A stretch of 64,000 bases of DNA from Stachybotrys elegans (GCA_020746835.1 JAGPNK010000003.1:992001-1056000), one strand, 5' to 3'; counted from the first letter of the stretch, positions 31,611-45,139 are shown. The notes: a model not told the origin generated them from the sequence alone. Numbers and translations are program-made.

Positions 31611-34600
31611 GATGCAAGTTGGGAATTCGTGGAACGAGTATGGCTGGGACACGATCTCCCATCCTCCTCCACCAATAACTGGTGGACTTTGTATAGTACA
31701 CCCACTGTTGAATATCATCGATGCTCCGGCCTCCGGTTCCAAGCTGAGCCATGTTCCTCCTTTGGACAGAAGATCATAATGACCGACAAGGGCGGGATAC
31801 TGTGCCGCAAGTGTTCGTTAGTAGGATCACGATAGAGGAGACAAATGACACCAGCCAAAGCCATGCCGATCGAGTGGAGAGGATCCGTGATCACATTCTT
31901 ATCGAGGGAAAATTGGAAAAGTGGTAGGGGTGCATGCTGGCATGACATGTGGGATCGAGTCCATGGCGAATCTGTGTAGCAGAGGATTCCTCTGAGGCGG
32001 AACTCACTGCCGAGGTTAAGGCAAGTGACAGGCATCAGCACCTCGGGTCTTATTGCACGACACGAGAGGACATCTTCTTGAGGCCCAAGGCGGTATGAGC
32101 TCGCAGCCCCAACGATGTTGCCTCGATAATCTGCATTCCTGACGGGCGTATTTGCCTAAATCGCCTCGGAACCGTCCTCAAGTGCCGGTGTCATGTGGGG
32201 GGCCTCGGAGCGCTCCTTCAATGACCAACTGGAGGAAGCGGAGTGTAAATGCCAGAAGATGGATGTCATGACACGGGAAGAAGTGAAGCAGGCGTGACGC
32301 CGGATGAGAGTTTTTGCTGGCTTGGCACGGGATGATGTATGTATAGGCATGTATATCTGAGCCGCTATACACTGGACATGACTGGGAGCTGTGCGATGCC
32401 CATGTAGAGCGACGCTGCTGACTTCACTGCGCTGCTGCTGAGAGGCGGCACGGGTGCTGGAAGATGGCTGTGTCCTACTCGGCTAGGACCAGACGAGGAT
32501 TGAGCTTATAACTTATACTGCAATGTATTCTTGCAAGGCTCGGAAGCAGACGAGATGCATACCGCCATAGCATTGCTGTGTTACATGGCCGCCTGGCCGG
32601 AATCAGATATTGCTTCAAGCAATACTCGGCTAATATCAGCAAGGTGTAGTCTTCTCGGCTGGGGTGATCGGTCCGTGCAGCCTTTGGGTGGGAACGGAGA
32701 CGATCTTGTTTCTCTTAGAGCTGGCATAGTGCTCTGGTGGCCACCAAGAGCCGAGGCACTCGTGGGGTGGTAACAACGGCTTGAACTGGCTTGGAGATGT
32801 CCGTGATATGGCATTTCTTGCCGCATGTAATGTGACACAATGACTGCAGTATGCTGGCTGGCTAGACGAAGGATTGAGGGAGTGGATTGACGAGGTTGAG
32901 GCAGCGCATTACCCATCGTCCGAGTTACATCATCCCGACAGCGGTCGTATTGCGTAGCAGAGAGAGCAAAGCGACGAGGAAATCCAGATCACGAGATGAG
33001 ACACGATGCTCAATGGACCACGGTAACGTCTCATCGGCCAACGCCAAAGGGGCGTTATTCTCAGGGCGTTGCCCCCCTCAGGACCCTGATCACGAATCAT
33101 GTAGATTGGTAGCGACAGCGGATTGGCCAGATGGACAGAGATAACGAGCTCATCCTTGGATATAGGTCGGTAGAGGTTGGCAGAGGGCGTTGGGAGGCGT
33201 CAAGAAACGACGAGAAATGACAAGAAGGGAAATGGCGACGGGACAAAGCTCGTGACATGCTGTGCTGCCATTGGCGGAGAAATTAACGGACGAGGAGCGC
33301 TGTAGGTCCGTCTGGGTCCACTGTTGCAACTCGACGACGGAAATTTCCAGCTCAGGGCATGACTTCAGCGGGCCCAGGGCAGCTCCACCCCCAAACGTCC
33401 CCAAAGCCTCCCCTCAATCTGCTGGCCCCCCCTCCACAGCCAGCTCCAGCCCTCCGCTGCCTTGCCATCGAGACCCAGACTTGACATTTGGCGGGAGCGA
33501 GTAAGCATATCTCGGGAAATTTCGAGCATGCGACGCGACAATGTCACGTAGGCACAAAGGCGTCATAAGCGGAAGGAGTAGGAAATCCCAGAAGAGCGCT
33601 GAGAGCGCTGTTGACACTGTTCGAGCAAGTGCAGCAGGTGGCTGTTTGATCATCATCACCTTCCTTCTTCCTCCCGCTCACGTCCCTTCTCAGTTAAGGC
33701 AAGCGTGATTCGCACGACCCGAGAGCAGCGAGGCAGGCGCATCCATCCCACCAACCAGTGCCACCAGCGCATGCCACACCCCAGAAAAAAACAGCCCCTA
33801 GCCCCGGTTCTGATCCATGATCCGTGGTTCATCGCCAAAACTACCAGCTGCTCCAAGGCAGAGCCAGCCTCGTCCCATCCATCCCATCGCCGCACTCTGC
33901 CGAGCTGCTGCGCCGTTCCCAATCCCCGCGGCTTCCCCTGATTACCTCACCTATTTTCCGGTGCTCGCATGTTATAGGTGGACAACTCCAGCGCAAATCC
34001 TCCTGTTTGGTTCCCATTGGCCGCCGTGACTGGGATTTGTCCGACGGCTCCAAGCATCAACCCGCCTCGCATTCAACTCTTATCGCATTTCCACATCGAC
34101 GACGTTGCAGATTCGACCTAGTTTCCTCTCCAGCTTTCTGCCGCCACCTCGGCGTCCCGGTGCGACCGTCGCCGCCGTCGTCTTTTCTCCTCTAGAGCCA
34201 GAGCTTGGTTCGATTTCACCATTGTCATCCATCTACAGAGCCTTGTCCACCTCGACCTCATCAAGGGCAGCGCCTCTCCTCTTGCATCATCTCATTCACC
34301 TCCAGAAAAGAGGCATTGGATCCTCTGTCTCACCCAACCCCAGATTCCAAATCGCGGGGACGGCTTGGGTGCAAAGGCAGGTGACACATCCATCATGTTG
34401 TTCAAACAGAGACTCCCGATCTTCAACCAACCACAGCCAGCCACCCGTCCCGTTGTATCATGTCGTCTTATATACCGCGAAAAGAGTTTTAGTTCTGCCT
34501 GCTATTAAGCTGTCAACCGTGTGGTTGGTGGCCGGAACAATTCCCCTGCCATCCCTGGCGCGCGCTTCCACCAACGGCAGCCTCCCTTCCACCTCACCTC

Positions 34601-35676
34601 AACTCTCCTCGGATGGTCTCGTCGCATCCTAGAGACCTGATACCCCCCTGCTTGCCGTATCCCCCCCCTCCTCCTTGGTGCCCCCAATACTTCCTAATAC
34701 CCATCTATACAGCTTGCTGAGCTGGTTACACACCCTTCTGCCCTTCCCCACCTCTAGCCCGTCCTGCTCTCTTGGTTATCGAATCGCTTTCCACATCCCA
34801 TATTAACAAGCTCCCGCGCGCGCATGCGCATTGATTGCTTCTGCTTCTGACCTCCCTTCTTTAGTCACCTCTATACTCCCTTGCAGACCTTGACCCTGCC
34901 GGTCCAAGGTAGCATCCTGCGAACCCGTATATACACACGCTGTATGGGATCTCATGTCTGGCTAACAGCCGAGCAAGCACACCCAATCTGACCCTCTCCT
35001 AGCACACATCTGTGCCGATTCTGGTATTGTCCCTTCCGTCCTTGAGTCGTTCGGTCGGTCGATCCCGTCGCCTGCGCCGTACTTCCCTTCCCGTCGCAAC
35101 AAACCCACAGGGGTGAATTCAGCCGCGACTACAGCTGCCCTCCTGTCGCTGTTGCAGCCACATCAAAGCAATCGCCATCTTTAGCCACTCGTTCCAGTTG
35201 CCGCTGTTGCTCTCTGGTAGCCGTCATCGACACTGACGCCTGCGCCGACGCCGACCCAGGCGCATTCACCTCGATCGCGCATCGGGTAGCCCCCGCCGCA
35301 TTCCTCTTCATCCAGCTGCTGGCCGGGAAAAGGGCCAACATCAACCAAAGGCTGCCCTTTCCCGGCAACCGACAACTCCCGCGACTCGCCTGTGACTTCG
35401 ACTCCGGGTACTCTTAGCTGAGGCTGATATACATTATATCGAAAACATATTGTCTCGAGCAGGGACGAAGCTGATACAGACCCGCGAGCCGCGAACCGAG
35501 CCCCGCCTTGACCCAGACCAGTTGCCTTGAAATAGCAAGCTGTGCTTGCGCCGACGGAGAGAGAAAAACTGCCCAAGACAGACCGAGGCGGAGGGAAAGA
35601 GGAAAGCGGTCCAAGGGACAGGGAGAGCCAGCATATAAATAGCCTCGGGAGCCGTCAAACCTTCCCATGAAGCGTT
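31611..35676. other. Long intergenic region and pyrimidine-rich leader
   Basis: About 4 kb with no supported gene. Bases 33.6-35.6 kb are strongly C/T-rich on the plus strand with many short upstream ATGs, resembling a very long promoter and 5' leader of the QutR-like gene. The open frame 34105-34632 has a Ser/Pro/Leu-rich translation typical of pyrimidine-rich non-coding DNA, so I do not call it a gene. Confidence 0.45.
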
Positions 35677-35717
35677 ATGGCAGCCGTGCAACAGTTGCTC
35701 GCTTCTCCCTCGCCTAG
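35667..35717 (+). other. Upstream ORF overlapping the QutR-like start codon
   Basis: ATG at 35667 begins a 16-codon frame ([16 protein letters not shown]) ending at TAG 35717. It is out of frame with the main ATG at 35677 and overlaps the main coding sequence by 41 nt. Ribosomes starting here would miss the main start unless they scan past it, so it could reduce translation. Whether it lies in the mature mRNA is inferred. Confidence 0.45.
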
Positions 35718-37956
35718 CCCGGCCACTCGAGGTAACGGTACCAACGGCACATCCGACGACCTCATGACCATGGACATCGACCGCCCGAGCCAAAGCCCCA
35801 GTCTTGCGCCGGAGAAGATCACCAGGGGCGCTCCCAACACGGGCGACACTCGCATCGTAGTCATCATATATGCGCCTGGACAGGAACCGATCCTCTCCAT
35901 CTTTGCCGAGGTTCTTGGCCACCCACTGAGGCTGAAGCAGAGCCTGAAGGATATCTCGAGCGATGACCAAGGCTTCGTCATTGGAATTGTGACGGAGGAG
36001 GCCAAGAGGGATGTCGAAACCCGCGACAAGCAACTCGTCTTGGTGGTGAATGCCCACTGCGTAGATATCGGGATGCCTCCTGATATGTACCTCTCGGCCC
36101 ACTGCGACTATGAGTTCTTGTATACAGACTCGCCATATCTGCGACGGTATCTGGCCCGGTTCACATCATTTATTCTTGGTCAGATTGACCACCATGAGGA
36201 GCTCATGGCTAAGTCGAGGACGTTCTTCATCTCCACCACCTTTCCCAACGTCCTCGCTGCTCTTCCTAACTTAGATATTCTCACTGTCGGGGCTGATGCT
36301 GTTGAGATTCGAGTCGATTTGCTCCGCGAGCCGCTCGCTGATGGAAATTTCTCCAGCGTCCCGAGTCTGAGCTATGTCGGTCAGCAACTTATGCTCCTTC
36401 GCCAGAGGACAGAGCTTCCCATCGTCTTCACCACCCGATGCACGCACGAGAACGGCAAGTTCCCCATGAATAACCCGGAGCTGTACCACGAATACCTCTA
36501 TCGAGCTATCCAGTGGGGTGTCGAGTACATTGACGTCGAGCTGTGGCTTCCCGAGGAAATTCGCAAGAGTCTGTACGAAAAGAGGGGGAACTCACGCATC
36601 ACATCGGCTTTCCACGACTTTTCCGGCACCTTCAAGTGGCCTTCTCCTTATGCTCATGACGTGTACCTTCGCTCCAAGCAGTATGCCGACATGGTTCGCA
36701 TGATTGCCATCATCAACGACCACAACGAGAATTTCGAGCTCGAGTACTTCCGCTCCAAGATCAAAGCAGAGCACCCGGATGGACCGCCACTCTGCGCTGT
36801 CAACATGGGCGAAGCTGGCCAGTTCTCTCGACTTCTCAACAAAGTCTTCACTCCCATCACACATCCTCTATTGCCTATCATTGCCGCTCCTGGCCAGATG
36901 AGCACCGCCGAAATCCATGCTGCGCTGTCTCTGTTGGGCCAGCTTCCAAAGAAGTATATTTACGGCATCAGCAGCAGCGCCTCGCGCCACTCCACCCCCA
37001 GGGCGCCGTTTTATGAGAAGTGCTTCAACGAGCTTGGGTTGCCTCATCAGTTTTCGTTCGTCGAGCGTCAGGCTGGGAATGTAGCGGGAATGGAGGCCTG
37101 GTGCAACCAACGCCAGTTTGGCGGCGCCTATGTTGAGCCTGGCGTTTCTTACCACGCCCTGACCAAGAACAGCAGCTTCTTCTCGAGCCTGAACGGCGGA
37201 ACTGGCCCCGTATTGACCGAAGCAGCTCGAGCAATCGGCATCGTAGACACGATTGTCGTCAAATCGGGATCGTCCTCCACAGCGTCATCCACGCCTCCTT
37301 CTATGCCGTCCAGCCCACCGAAACGGTACAGCGGCTCCTTTGTAGGCGGAACTTTGTACGGCCTGCCACCAAACACATCTCTGATTCTTGACAATGCCGG
37401 GTGGAAGGGTATACTCAGCACCCTGACCCGGGACCTCGCACCCTCGGCCTACTTTGGACGATCCGCCATCGTCCTGGCCTCGTCATCGGACGACGCCGCC
37501 CCGGTATACTATGCCCTGAAAGCCCTCAAGGTCTCCAAGATATACACTGTTGGCTTCAGGACTCCCTCGGCGCTTGCTCGGAACGCACCGCCGATTGAGC
37601 CCTTCATCAGTATGGAAAGCCTCCAACGTGTGCGGTCAGGATCTGGCGACTCAGCGGCGCCTTACCTCATCGTGTCGGCTCTGGCTCCTGAGAAGAGCAA
37701 CCTCGTCGGTATGCTGCTCCGGGTTTTCGGAACAGCGGGCGCTCAAGGTCCCAAGCGCAAGGTGTTCCTTGACCTCGCGGGCGGATCGGCACCTCAGAGC
37801 GGCGAGCTGTCCATTGTGGCAGAGAAGAGCGGTTTTACGGCATTCGGCGCGGCCGATGTCTCGGCGTTCACGACAGTGGAGAGCCTACGACTTCTTGTGG
37901 GTCAGAATGTGCCGTACAGCTTCGTCAGGTTTGCGGGAGGACGCAATCTGTTTTAG
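35677..37956 (+). CDS. qutR: QutR/Qa-1S-like AROM paralog, probable repressor
   Basis: A single exon of 759 residues related to the last three domains of the pentafunctional AROM enzyme, the architecture of the quinate repressor QutR (A. nidulans) and Qa-1S (N. crassa). The degenerate shikimate-kinase region (about 58-175) has no intact P-loop. The 3-dehydroquinase region (about 180-410) keeps E210-x-R212, His313 (FHDFSGTF) and [20 protein letters not shown]. Where type I enzymes have the Schiff-base lysine, it has Arg341 (ADMVRMIA). The shikimate-dehydrogenase-like region (about 430-759) is also degenerate. It is therefore likely a non-catalytic regulator that senses quinate/shikimate-pathway metabolites and restrains a transcription activator. 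No quinate-pathway enzyme is present in this window, unlike clustered qut/qa systems, so its target is uncertain. Confidence 0.82.
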   Translation: MAAVQQLLASPSPSPATRGNGTNGTSDDLMTMDIDRPSQSPSLAPEKITRGAPNTGDTRIVVIIYAPGQEPILSIFAEVLGHPLRLKQSLKDISSDDQGFVIGIVTEEAKRDVETRDKQLVLVVNAHCVDIGMPPDMYLSAHCDYEFLYTDSPYLRRYLARFTSFILGQIDHHEELMAKSRTFFISTTFPNVLAALPNLDILTVGADAVEIRVDLLREPLADGNFSSVPSLSYVGQQLMLLRQRTELPIVFTTRCTHENGKFPMNNPELYHEYLYRAIQWGVEYIDVELWLPEEIRKSLYEKRGNSRITSAFHDFSGTFKWPSPYAHDVYLRSKQYADMVRMIAIINDHNENFELEYFRSKIKAEHPDGPPLCAVNMGEAGQFSRLLNKVFTPITHPLLPIIAAPGQMSTAEIHAALSLLGQLPKKYIYGISSSASRHSTPRAPFYEKCFNELGLPHQFSFVERQAGNVAGMEAWCNQRQFGGAYVEPGVSYHALTKNSSFFSSLNGGTGPVLTEAARAIGIVDTIVVKSGSSSTASSTPPSMPSSPPKRYSGSFVGGTLYGLPPNTSLILDNAGWKGILSTLTRDLAPSAYFGRSAIVLASSSDDAAPVYYALKALKVSKIYTVGFRTPSALARNAPPIEPFISMESLQRVRSGSGDSAAPYLIVSALAPEKSNLVGMLLRVFGTAGAQGPKRKVFLDLAGGSAPQSGELSIVAEKSGFTAFGAADVSAFTTVESLRLLVGQNVPYSFVRFAGGRNLF

Positions 37957-39350
37957 AGCGAGAAGAGGAGACGAGGAGACGAACATGAGGCAGACTCATG
38001 GCGGAACAAGGACAGCGAGGACAACCACGGCGCTTGTCGGTCAGCGTCACGCAGCGGTCAACATGATGGGGAAGACGAAGGGGATTCTCAGACAGCATGA
38101 ACTTGGGATCGAACACGGAAGATGGTAGAAGGCTCACTCTCGATCGCGAATACGACTCATGCCGACCGGAACAGGGCATCGTACGACTGGAATTGGCGCG
38201 CCTGTAACCGCCGACCACTGCGGAGCACGAGGGGCCGATTCCAGAATCGACATCGTTTATGCTTCTGACGCAAGCCACGCGATGGTGGGGTTGTCTGAGC
38301 ATGGGTAATGTCTTGATCAATTTTCTATCTTTCTCAGTGATAGACGGACAGGTGAATCTTTGCCTCTGGGGGCTGGCAAGATACCTGTGACTTACATCGA
38401 ACGGCGTTTCATGGGTAAGCACGAGTGCATACAGGCTGGGCGATATTGCAAGGGGAGGTAACAAGAGGTTGGTCTAGATGGGAGCATTCTGTGAGCTCCT
38501 CTCTGCGATGGTCGGGAGTTGCCGTCGAGCAACTCGAGTACACAGCAGCAGTGGTGCAGGTGCAGGAAGTTGGGCTAGGATCGAGTTTCACATCCAACAT
38601 GGTTTTGTTATCTTTAATGACTTGCCCGTTTGGAAAGGCGCACCGTTGTTTCTGGAGAGCCAAGACGTCCTCGAATCCACATACGAGCTGGATTTTGTGA
38701 GTGATGTAGTCTTGTACACGTCTATCACATGGATACCGTTGCTATCTTGCTTGTTATGATAAAGCGTTTCTTTAACGAATAAGGTCTGTATCACCCAGGC
38801 ACGGCGAAATTGCGCGATTCAACGAACATGAGATACCATTCAAAGTTGCAAGCTGGTGGGATTGGGATGAGATTTAAAAGCAAGGGCTCTCGGAAGTCGG
38901 TGGCATCAAGATTTCTTGGTGTACTTGGCTGAGCACCTTCACCAGCGGAAGCCCCCTTGTTGATCGACACCCGGTAGAGGATGAGTGGCGAGATTATGCT
39001 GCTGCGGGTTATAGCAGCCGGTAGACCGAAATCGCCAAGACAGGGGACTGGGAGGATAGCCGAAGGAGAAACCTGGGCTGAGATCATTATGCATTGGGGA
39101 CAGCTGGTGACGGCACTGATGGAGAGGCCGGGCAAATCGCTGAAGGGGGAGGCGGCGTGAGGAAGATGGTAGGCATCCATCTGAGAGACAGGGAAGGGGG
39201 ACAAAGCTCCTGCTGACCTACGAATTACCAAAAGTGTAAAGTTGAATTAAGCAGCAGGGGAGACAAAGCGAGAGGCGCGAGAGAGGTGAGCTGGGGACCA
39301 GAGGGAGAGCATGTGTGGTTCCGAGGTTGGCTTGAGAGAGCGAGGGAGAT

Positions 39351-39383
39351 GGAGGGAGGGAGGGAGGGAGGGAGGGAGGGAGG
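39351..39383. repeat. (GGAG)n microsatellite
   Basis: About eight uninterrupted GGAG units in a longer purine-rich stretch. Confidence 0.85.
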
Positions 39384-39520
39384 CGGCGGTTCGGGCGGGG
39401 CTTGCAGCGACAGTTCGAGCAGTCGGGAGGGGGGCGTGGACAAGGCGCATCCCGAATGTAGCCGGGCGGTGCATGTAATTTAGAAAGAGAAGGGGAGGTT
39501 CATGGTTCATAGAGGGATGT

Positions 39521-39553
39521 GGTGTGGTGATGGTGATGGTGGTGGTGGTGGTT
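39521..39553. repeat. (GGT/GAT)n microsatellite
   Basis: An interrupted trinucleotide tract ending in five GGT units. Confidence 0.8.
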
Positions 39554-40543
39554 GTCGTCGGTCAGCGAGGTGACAGGCTGTGTTTGGGTGGTATGTATAA
39601 GCCGTGCGCCAAGACCCGGCAACGGCAGCGCGGTACAAGTACATAGCTATTATACGAGGGTGATCATATTCGTAGAATGAGAGGGGATCAAAGCTTGTCT
39701 GCCGCTCCAAGGACGTTCGTTGTAGGCCCGGGGTGGCCGAGTGGAAATGTCTTGTTCCCGTGGAACAGGACAGGACAATTAACAGTGTCTGTCCTTCCCG
39801 TGGAATGGATGGATCCACAGGCACCGAGGCACACAGGCACCCAGGCCTAGTGGCATGCACCCCAGGTGGCGCTTTGCCGCGCTGTTGTCAATCAATCGCT
39901 ACAGCAGCTCCCCGCCCCCAAAGGGAAATGGACAGACAGACATATGCATGGACATGGACATGTAACAACGAGGGTGCATGTTGGGCACATGAGCAAACGA
40001 CCACGAGGGAATGTTACCTCCCCTGGATCCTTTTGCACGCACACCCCTGCTCTTTTGGCCGCCTTCGATTCAGCATCGCCGGGTAGCTGTATTGGCCTTT
40101 CGGCTCGGATGGCGTCCGAGATGATATGGGCGGCCGTGGCCAGTTCCGGATGTCGACTCCGGGAAGGGTGCGCGCACTCGTTCTTATCTGACACGGAGTA
40201 TTAAAACATATAGATGAATTTTTCTTAACATGTTTTGCATGGGCAAAAGGACATGAGCAAACGTGTTCCCTCTGGGCAGGTACTGCAATCTTGGAGGGCC
40301 AATCTATCTGGTTCCGACGGGCACGTTTGCTCAGATGCGTGCGCAGGGAAAATGAACGAGTGTATGTATATGATTCAGGTATTACATCAGACCGGGAAGG
40401 GGTGTAGGCCGCGACATCTGATTCGAGCGCGTAAGAAGGGGGAAGCAAAAAAGTTGCAATGGAAATTTAGGAAGAAGAATTAGGCAAGGGAGGGCAGATC
40501 AAATCAAGGGACCAGTCAAGTCCGCCGCCATACAAGGGCACCA

Positions 40544-40567
40544 CCCCCCCCCCCCCCCCCTCCCCCC
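40544..40567. repeat. Poly(C) tract
   Basis: Seventeen C, one T, then six C. A strong homopolymer that may also mark an assembly-sensitive spot. Confidence 0.85.
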
Positions 40568-41073
40568 TTCTCTCCTCTTCTCGCCCTGCTGCTGTTACGT
40601 TCGGCATCTGTCATGGCGGGCGCATGTTGGCCTCTGCTCTGTCTGCCGGATGGAGTCGAATTTATTAGAGGATGGGATGGGATGGATGGTATGGCATCTT
40701 GGTTCGGGTGCAAGCGAAAGTAGAAAGCGACCCCCCCTTTTCGCGTTCTAGTCTCCCCATTTCCTGGAAGCTCTATGGCTCGGCTCAGAGTTAGCCTCGT
40801 CGTCCATATTTTTAGTCTTAGTCTTGTTCCATCTTGACTTCTTCGCGTGAAATGTCGTTTGCAAAGTGGTGTGTGTGGTGTCTGTCTGTCGCCTGCAGAG
40901 ATGGGAATTAAGTCGACACCCTCCTGCAAATCCCAGCAGGTGGTGCTAAGCGAGCTGCGACTCTCCTGTAAGGGCAGGACCATGCATGCGTTGCTGGCGG
41001 GTGCATCAAGTTTGAGCTTGCTTTTTCTTCTTCGTCGTCTCTGCTGTGATATGGCTCGTGAGTCTTGAAGATG

Positions 41074-41101
41074 GATGATGATGATGATGATGATGATGAT
41101 G
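41074..41101. repeat. (GAT)n microsatellite
   Basis: Nine consecutive GAT units. Confidence 0.88.
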
Positions 41102-42380
41102 CAAGGGAGCAAATGCCGGCAGCTCCAGTTCCCGAGCGAGCGCGCTAACAAGGTGGGCACTACGGAGCACCCGACATATTTACATACAAGCACTAATTAA
41201 CCCAAGGGTGGGTTTGGAACAAGAAGAACCGCCGGGACAGTGAATCAGTATGAGTCGGACCCATGGATCGATCCCTTATCTCCTGGCGTTAACGGACCGA
41301 AGCTGGGGCTCTGGAGCAGACATTCTGGAACGCCAAGGATGGTGTTTGGAAGAAAAAGAATATCAGCAGCAGCCAAGTATATCAGAGCCAAACACTGGCT
41401 GCAAGAAACCCTGTCCGGGCCCCCCATGCTCCAGGTCTCTCTGCATACGTCAACCAGCTGTTGGGTTGGGAATGACTGACAAAGAAATCAGAAACCCAAC
41501 TTGGGGCCTCCGAACAGGAAGGTACATACTGCGCGCACTGTGGAACCTTGTCCGTCATCAACATCAACACTCCCCTCCGTATTTTATCAGAGCCAGGATC
41601 ACAAAACAACCCCCAGGACGTACCCGTCTGCTGTCAACGGTGGCCGACACGTCGTTTTTTTTTTTCTCCTATCAAGAGATAACTTATCATCAATCCAGCT
41701 TCCTATCTCTCGACATCATGCCGGTGCTGTGGATTGTTGGATGCAAGATAGGATACACCCATACACCACGATACAACACACTCGAGCAACAGCAAATTGA
41801 TATCACATGGGCGCGAGCTGGCTGCATCGTGTCCCATATGTACCGTCGGAACATGGAATCGTGATCCCCTCCTCCCTCGGCAGGCAGTCGCCGGCAGGGA
41901 GCCGCAATTCTAGACGGCGCGTATGTACAAGTAAGCAAGACGGACGGTATTCCTCCTCCTTCTTCTCCCCCCCTACCCATCCCCGTCCCCTCCCCCCATC
42001 TCATGCCGGATGGCCCCTTGTGATCGCTGGTTGTACAGGACCCGCACCAGTCAACTTACAAGGCTGGCGCCATCGACGCAACCTCAAGCTCCGGGAGCGT
42101 GGACTTGTCGTAGCACCGGTGGCTGAAGCTGCTTTACCAAGCGGCGAGCATCGTATTAGAAGTGCCAATATGACCTAGGGTACCCCTTCCCTCCCCCTCT
42201 CTGTGCTCTCTCGTATGCAAGGCACATCTGCGGCGAGCCTGAAATAGGTCGACTGACTCGCATCCAACACGTTCCGCCAACCCCTCGAGGAACGGAACAA
42301 CAGCCTTCATCTCTTCCAACAGAAGCAAGCAAACGGACCCTCTCTCTTCTTCCATGGACACAAGGCGAACCACCATCTAA

Positions 42381-42391
42381 GGGGGGGGGGG
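42381..42391. repeat. Poly(G) tract
   Basis: Eleven consecutive G. Confidence 0.8.
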
Positions 42392-43920
42392 TGCCACGCC
42401 TCATATCCCTGTTTCTCTCTCTCGTCCGACAGCATCGGATTAGGCTGCGGGCTTCAGCTGAAGAAGTGCATCACAGCGAGCGCCGCCGACCTGCCGAGTT
42501 CCTTGGTTTGCCCACGGGAGACTTGCCGAGCCATCCTCGTCTTCCTTGGCCAACCTCGCTTGGAATAGGGGATACGCATAGACGTTGGGTGTTCCGTATC
42601 TGGACTGAATCCCCTTCAGCCCAGTATTTCTTGTATAAGCCAGGCTGCAATTAGCAGCGAGCCAGCGCTTTGCACACGTGGTGGAAAAGAAGTAGAAAGA
42701 AGCGCCAGCGGTGGCAACCTCGACTTTGATATTGCCCTGCTTGGCTGCTTCCATCGCGTTTACTCACCACCCCTGTCTCTTCGTTCTTTGAATTTCATGG
42801 TGGCGTTGGATATCCGGACTCAATGGCCCGATGTAAGTGTCCGATTTCAGCTTGTAGCCTTCAGGCAGGGGCCAGGGTGGTGTTGCGGAGGTTTCTGGGG
42901 TATATGTTTTTCCTGTTGCGATGACGCTGCCTTGCAGCAATGCGGCCATGGAAGAGGCAGTCGTAGAAATTGCCAGTCGGATATTTCACATACAGCAGGC
43001 GGACCAGGCCCCCTTTTATTGTCAAGCAGTCAACAGCGGCCCGGGTAATTTCCCTCGTGGTTTTGTCTCCTCTGCAAATGAGACGAGAGCCAGATATTAA
43101 CTGCAGGGTCTCCTTGCCAGGACAACCCGACGGCAGGACTGTCTCTCGTGTATCTCGTGCATCTGTCTGCCCGCGTATAGAGAGCGTCCCGTTAATTTAC
43201 TAGATACTAGTTGGTAGGCGCACGAGTCTCTGCTGGTGCCGCGGGACCTGACAGTCGCAATCTATCGGGGTACCGCAAGGTGGAAAGAGCGGTAAAGATG
43301 TGGCACGTTTTTCGGGGCTTGAATACTGTCCGAAAGGAGGCTGGCTGCAAAGGTGAATGCCGAGGTCACCGGCCGAGGGCAGAAGCCATTACCTATGTGA
43401 TACTAGGCAAATGCAACAATCTGCCTACTTTTCTCCGGACACTCCACTCTCTAGGGCTTGCTGTTAAATACATGGTATGTAATTACCAGGCTCGTGGAAG
43501 CTGAAGCTACCACGGATCTCTCCCAGCAGGTTTACATAGCATGTGTTTAGTGGGACACGAAATGGGGAAGACGAGCATGGATGGGTCGGAGGGAGAAGAA
43601 AGGCGGAGAGGCAACAGGGGGGCCAAGACGAGAGACCCAAACAGTTCTCCTGTCACGTCGAGCGAGTGGAGGAGAAGGGGAGAGAAAGGAAAGAGAGCGA
43701 GGCCACCCGCCTCCACAATCCCCGCAATGAGCTTTTGACAAGCCTTGTGTCCAGGGTTGGCTGTTTTGGACTCTCGCGTCTCTAGCCCAGAATGGGTAGA
43801 TGCATCCATCCGTCGATCCATTCACGGTCCGGTCTCAGCGGCTCCATGACCAGTTTGGGGTAGAGCTAGGGCGGAAGCCGAAAGAGGGGGGAAAGGGCAA
43901 GCTGGGTCTTTGCCTGGAAG

Positions 43921-43945
43921 AGGAGGAGGAGGAGGAGGAGGAGGA
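43921..43945. repeat. (AGG)n microsatellite
   Basis: About eight AGG units followed by a G/A-rich stretch. Confidence 0.85.
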
Positions 43946-44383
43946 AGGGGAAGGGGAAGGGGGAAATGGGAGGAGGCGTTTTGGGGAGATGGTGTTGTGG
44001 TAAGGTTGGAAGGCTTCGCCAAACGACGGCCTGTTCTAGGCTTTGTATCTGCCGCCGCTGAAATCAATTCGCATACTGCAGACGCAATATCTTGTGCCCG
44101 CGGGGTGCTGCATACGGTGGTGCGCCCGACGAGTTGGCCGACTACTCCGATTCCATGGCCGATGGGGGATGAAGCAGAAGAGCAGCAGAAACAAGCGAAA
44201 CCCCACACCAAGGAGGGAAAGGGTCATGCATGCACCCCATGCTGCTCTAGAACCAAGCGGGAATATCTAGCGAGCGTCGTGCCATACGGAGAGTGGAAAG
44301 GCGCGCGCCGCGCATGTGTCGAGGCTGGTAATAACGGGACAAGGCGTGTTCACAAATACGGATGCTGGAGTGAGAGGGAGAGA

Positions 44384-44385
<2 letters not shown>

Positions 44386-44414
<29 letters not shown>

Positions 44415-44424
44415 AGAGAGAGAG
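44386..44424. repeat. (GA)n/(GAGAAA)n purine tract
   Basis: An alternating GAGA and GAGAAA tract, all-purine on the plus strand. Confidence 0.85.
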
Positions 44425-45139
44425 GAGGCAGAGGGTGCCGTCGTGGGAGGATGGGGGGGCGTCTGCCAGGTGTCCTTCACGTAGAGGGACGGACGTATGG
44501 AACCGTGGTTGGGAGGCTTGACAGTCAACGACAGCCATTCAAGCATGATAATAAGGCCTGTGGCTAACTAAAACCACCTAATTAGCGGCATTTCTGTGCC
44601 TTGTGCCTGTTTGCTCACAAGCCACCTCCACAACTTTTCTGGGGGACTGACTGGGGTTTGTCCGAACTTGTCCCCGCACCACCCTCCCTGCCTCCTTCCC
44701 TCCTCTGTTTGCTGCGACTGCCACTAATACTTGCTGGCTTCGTGACTTCCAATTTTTTTTTCCTTTGCTTTTTTTTCTTGGCGAGGAGAAAATACGGGCT
44801 TCCACCGGCTACCCTCTCTTCCCTCCACCCCTTCTCCCTAAGTCTCTACTGTCCACTGCCCACTGCCCACTGTCTGCTGCTGTGTTATACTGGAGCGCCT
44901 GTAAATCGACTGCCTGTAATCCTGCCTGCTCCGTATCTCCAGGGGTCAGGCCCCGTCCCACCCATCCGTCCTATCTTCATATCTGCCTCTTCTTTTGCAA
45001 CTACCCTTTCTGCTCTGCTCTACCATGGTTACCACCCTCCTGACAACACCAGACCTCTCATAACGGCCGTCTCTTTTTACTTGCCTGTTTATACAGTCCT
45101 CCAGAGTTGTCCCTCTCTCTACCCACCCTCCCCCCCCTT

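Noticed and set aside
34105..34632. 175-codon plus-strand frame
   Set aside because: It lies in C/T-rich leader DNA, and its Ser/Pro/Leu composition is expected from that base bias alone.
39728..39790. Sequence like a tRNA-Leu/Ser D arm (ggtggccgagtgg)
   Set aside because: No T arm with TTC follows at the right distance and no acceptor stem can be paired.
40516..41193. 225-codon minus-strand frame
   Set aside because: It runs through the GAT and poly(C) tracts (poly-Ile and poly-Gly) and shows no domain.
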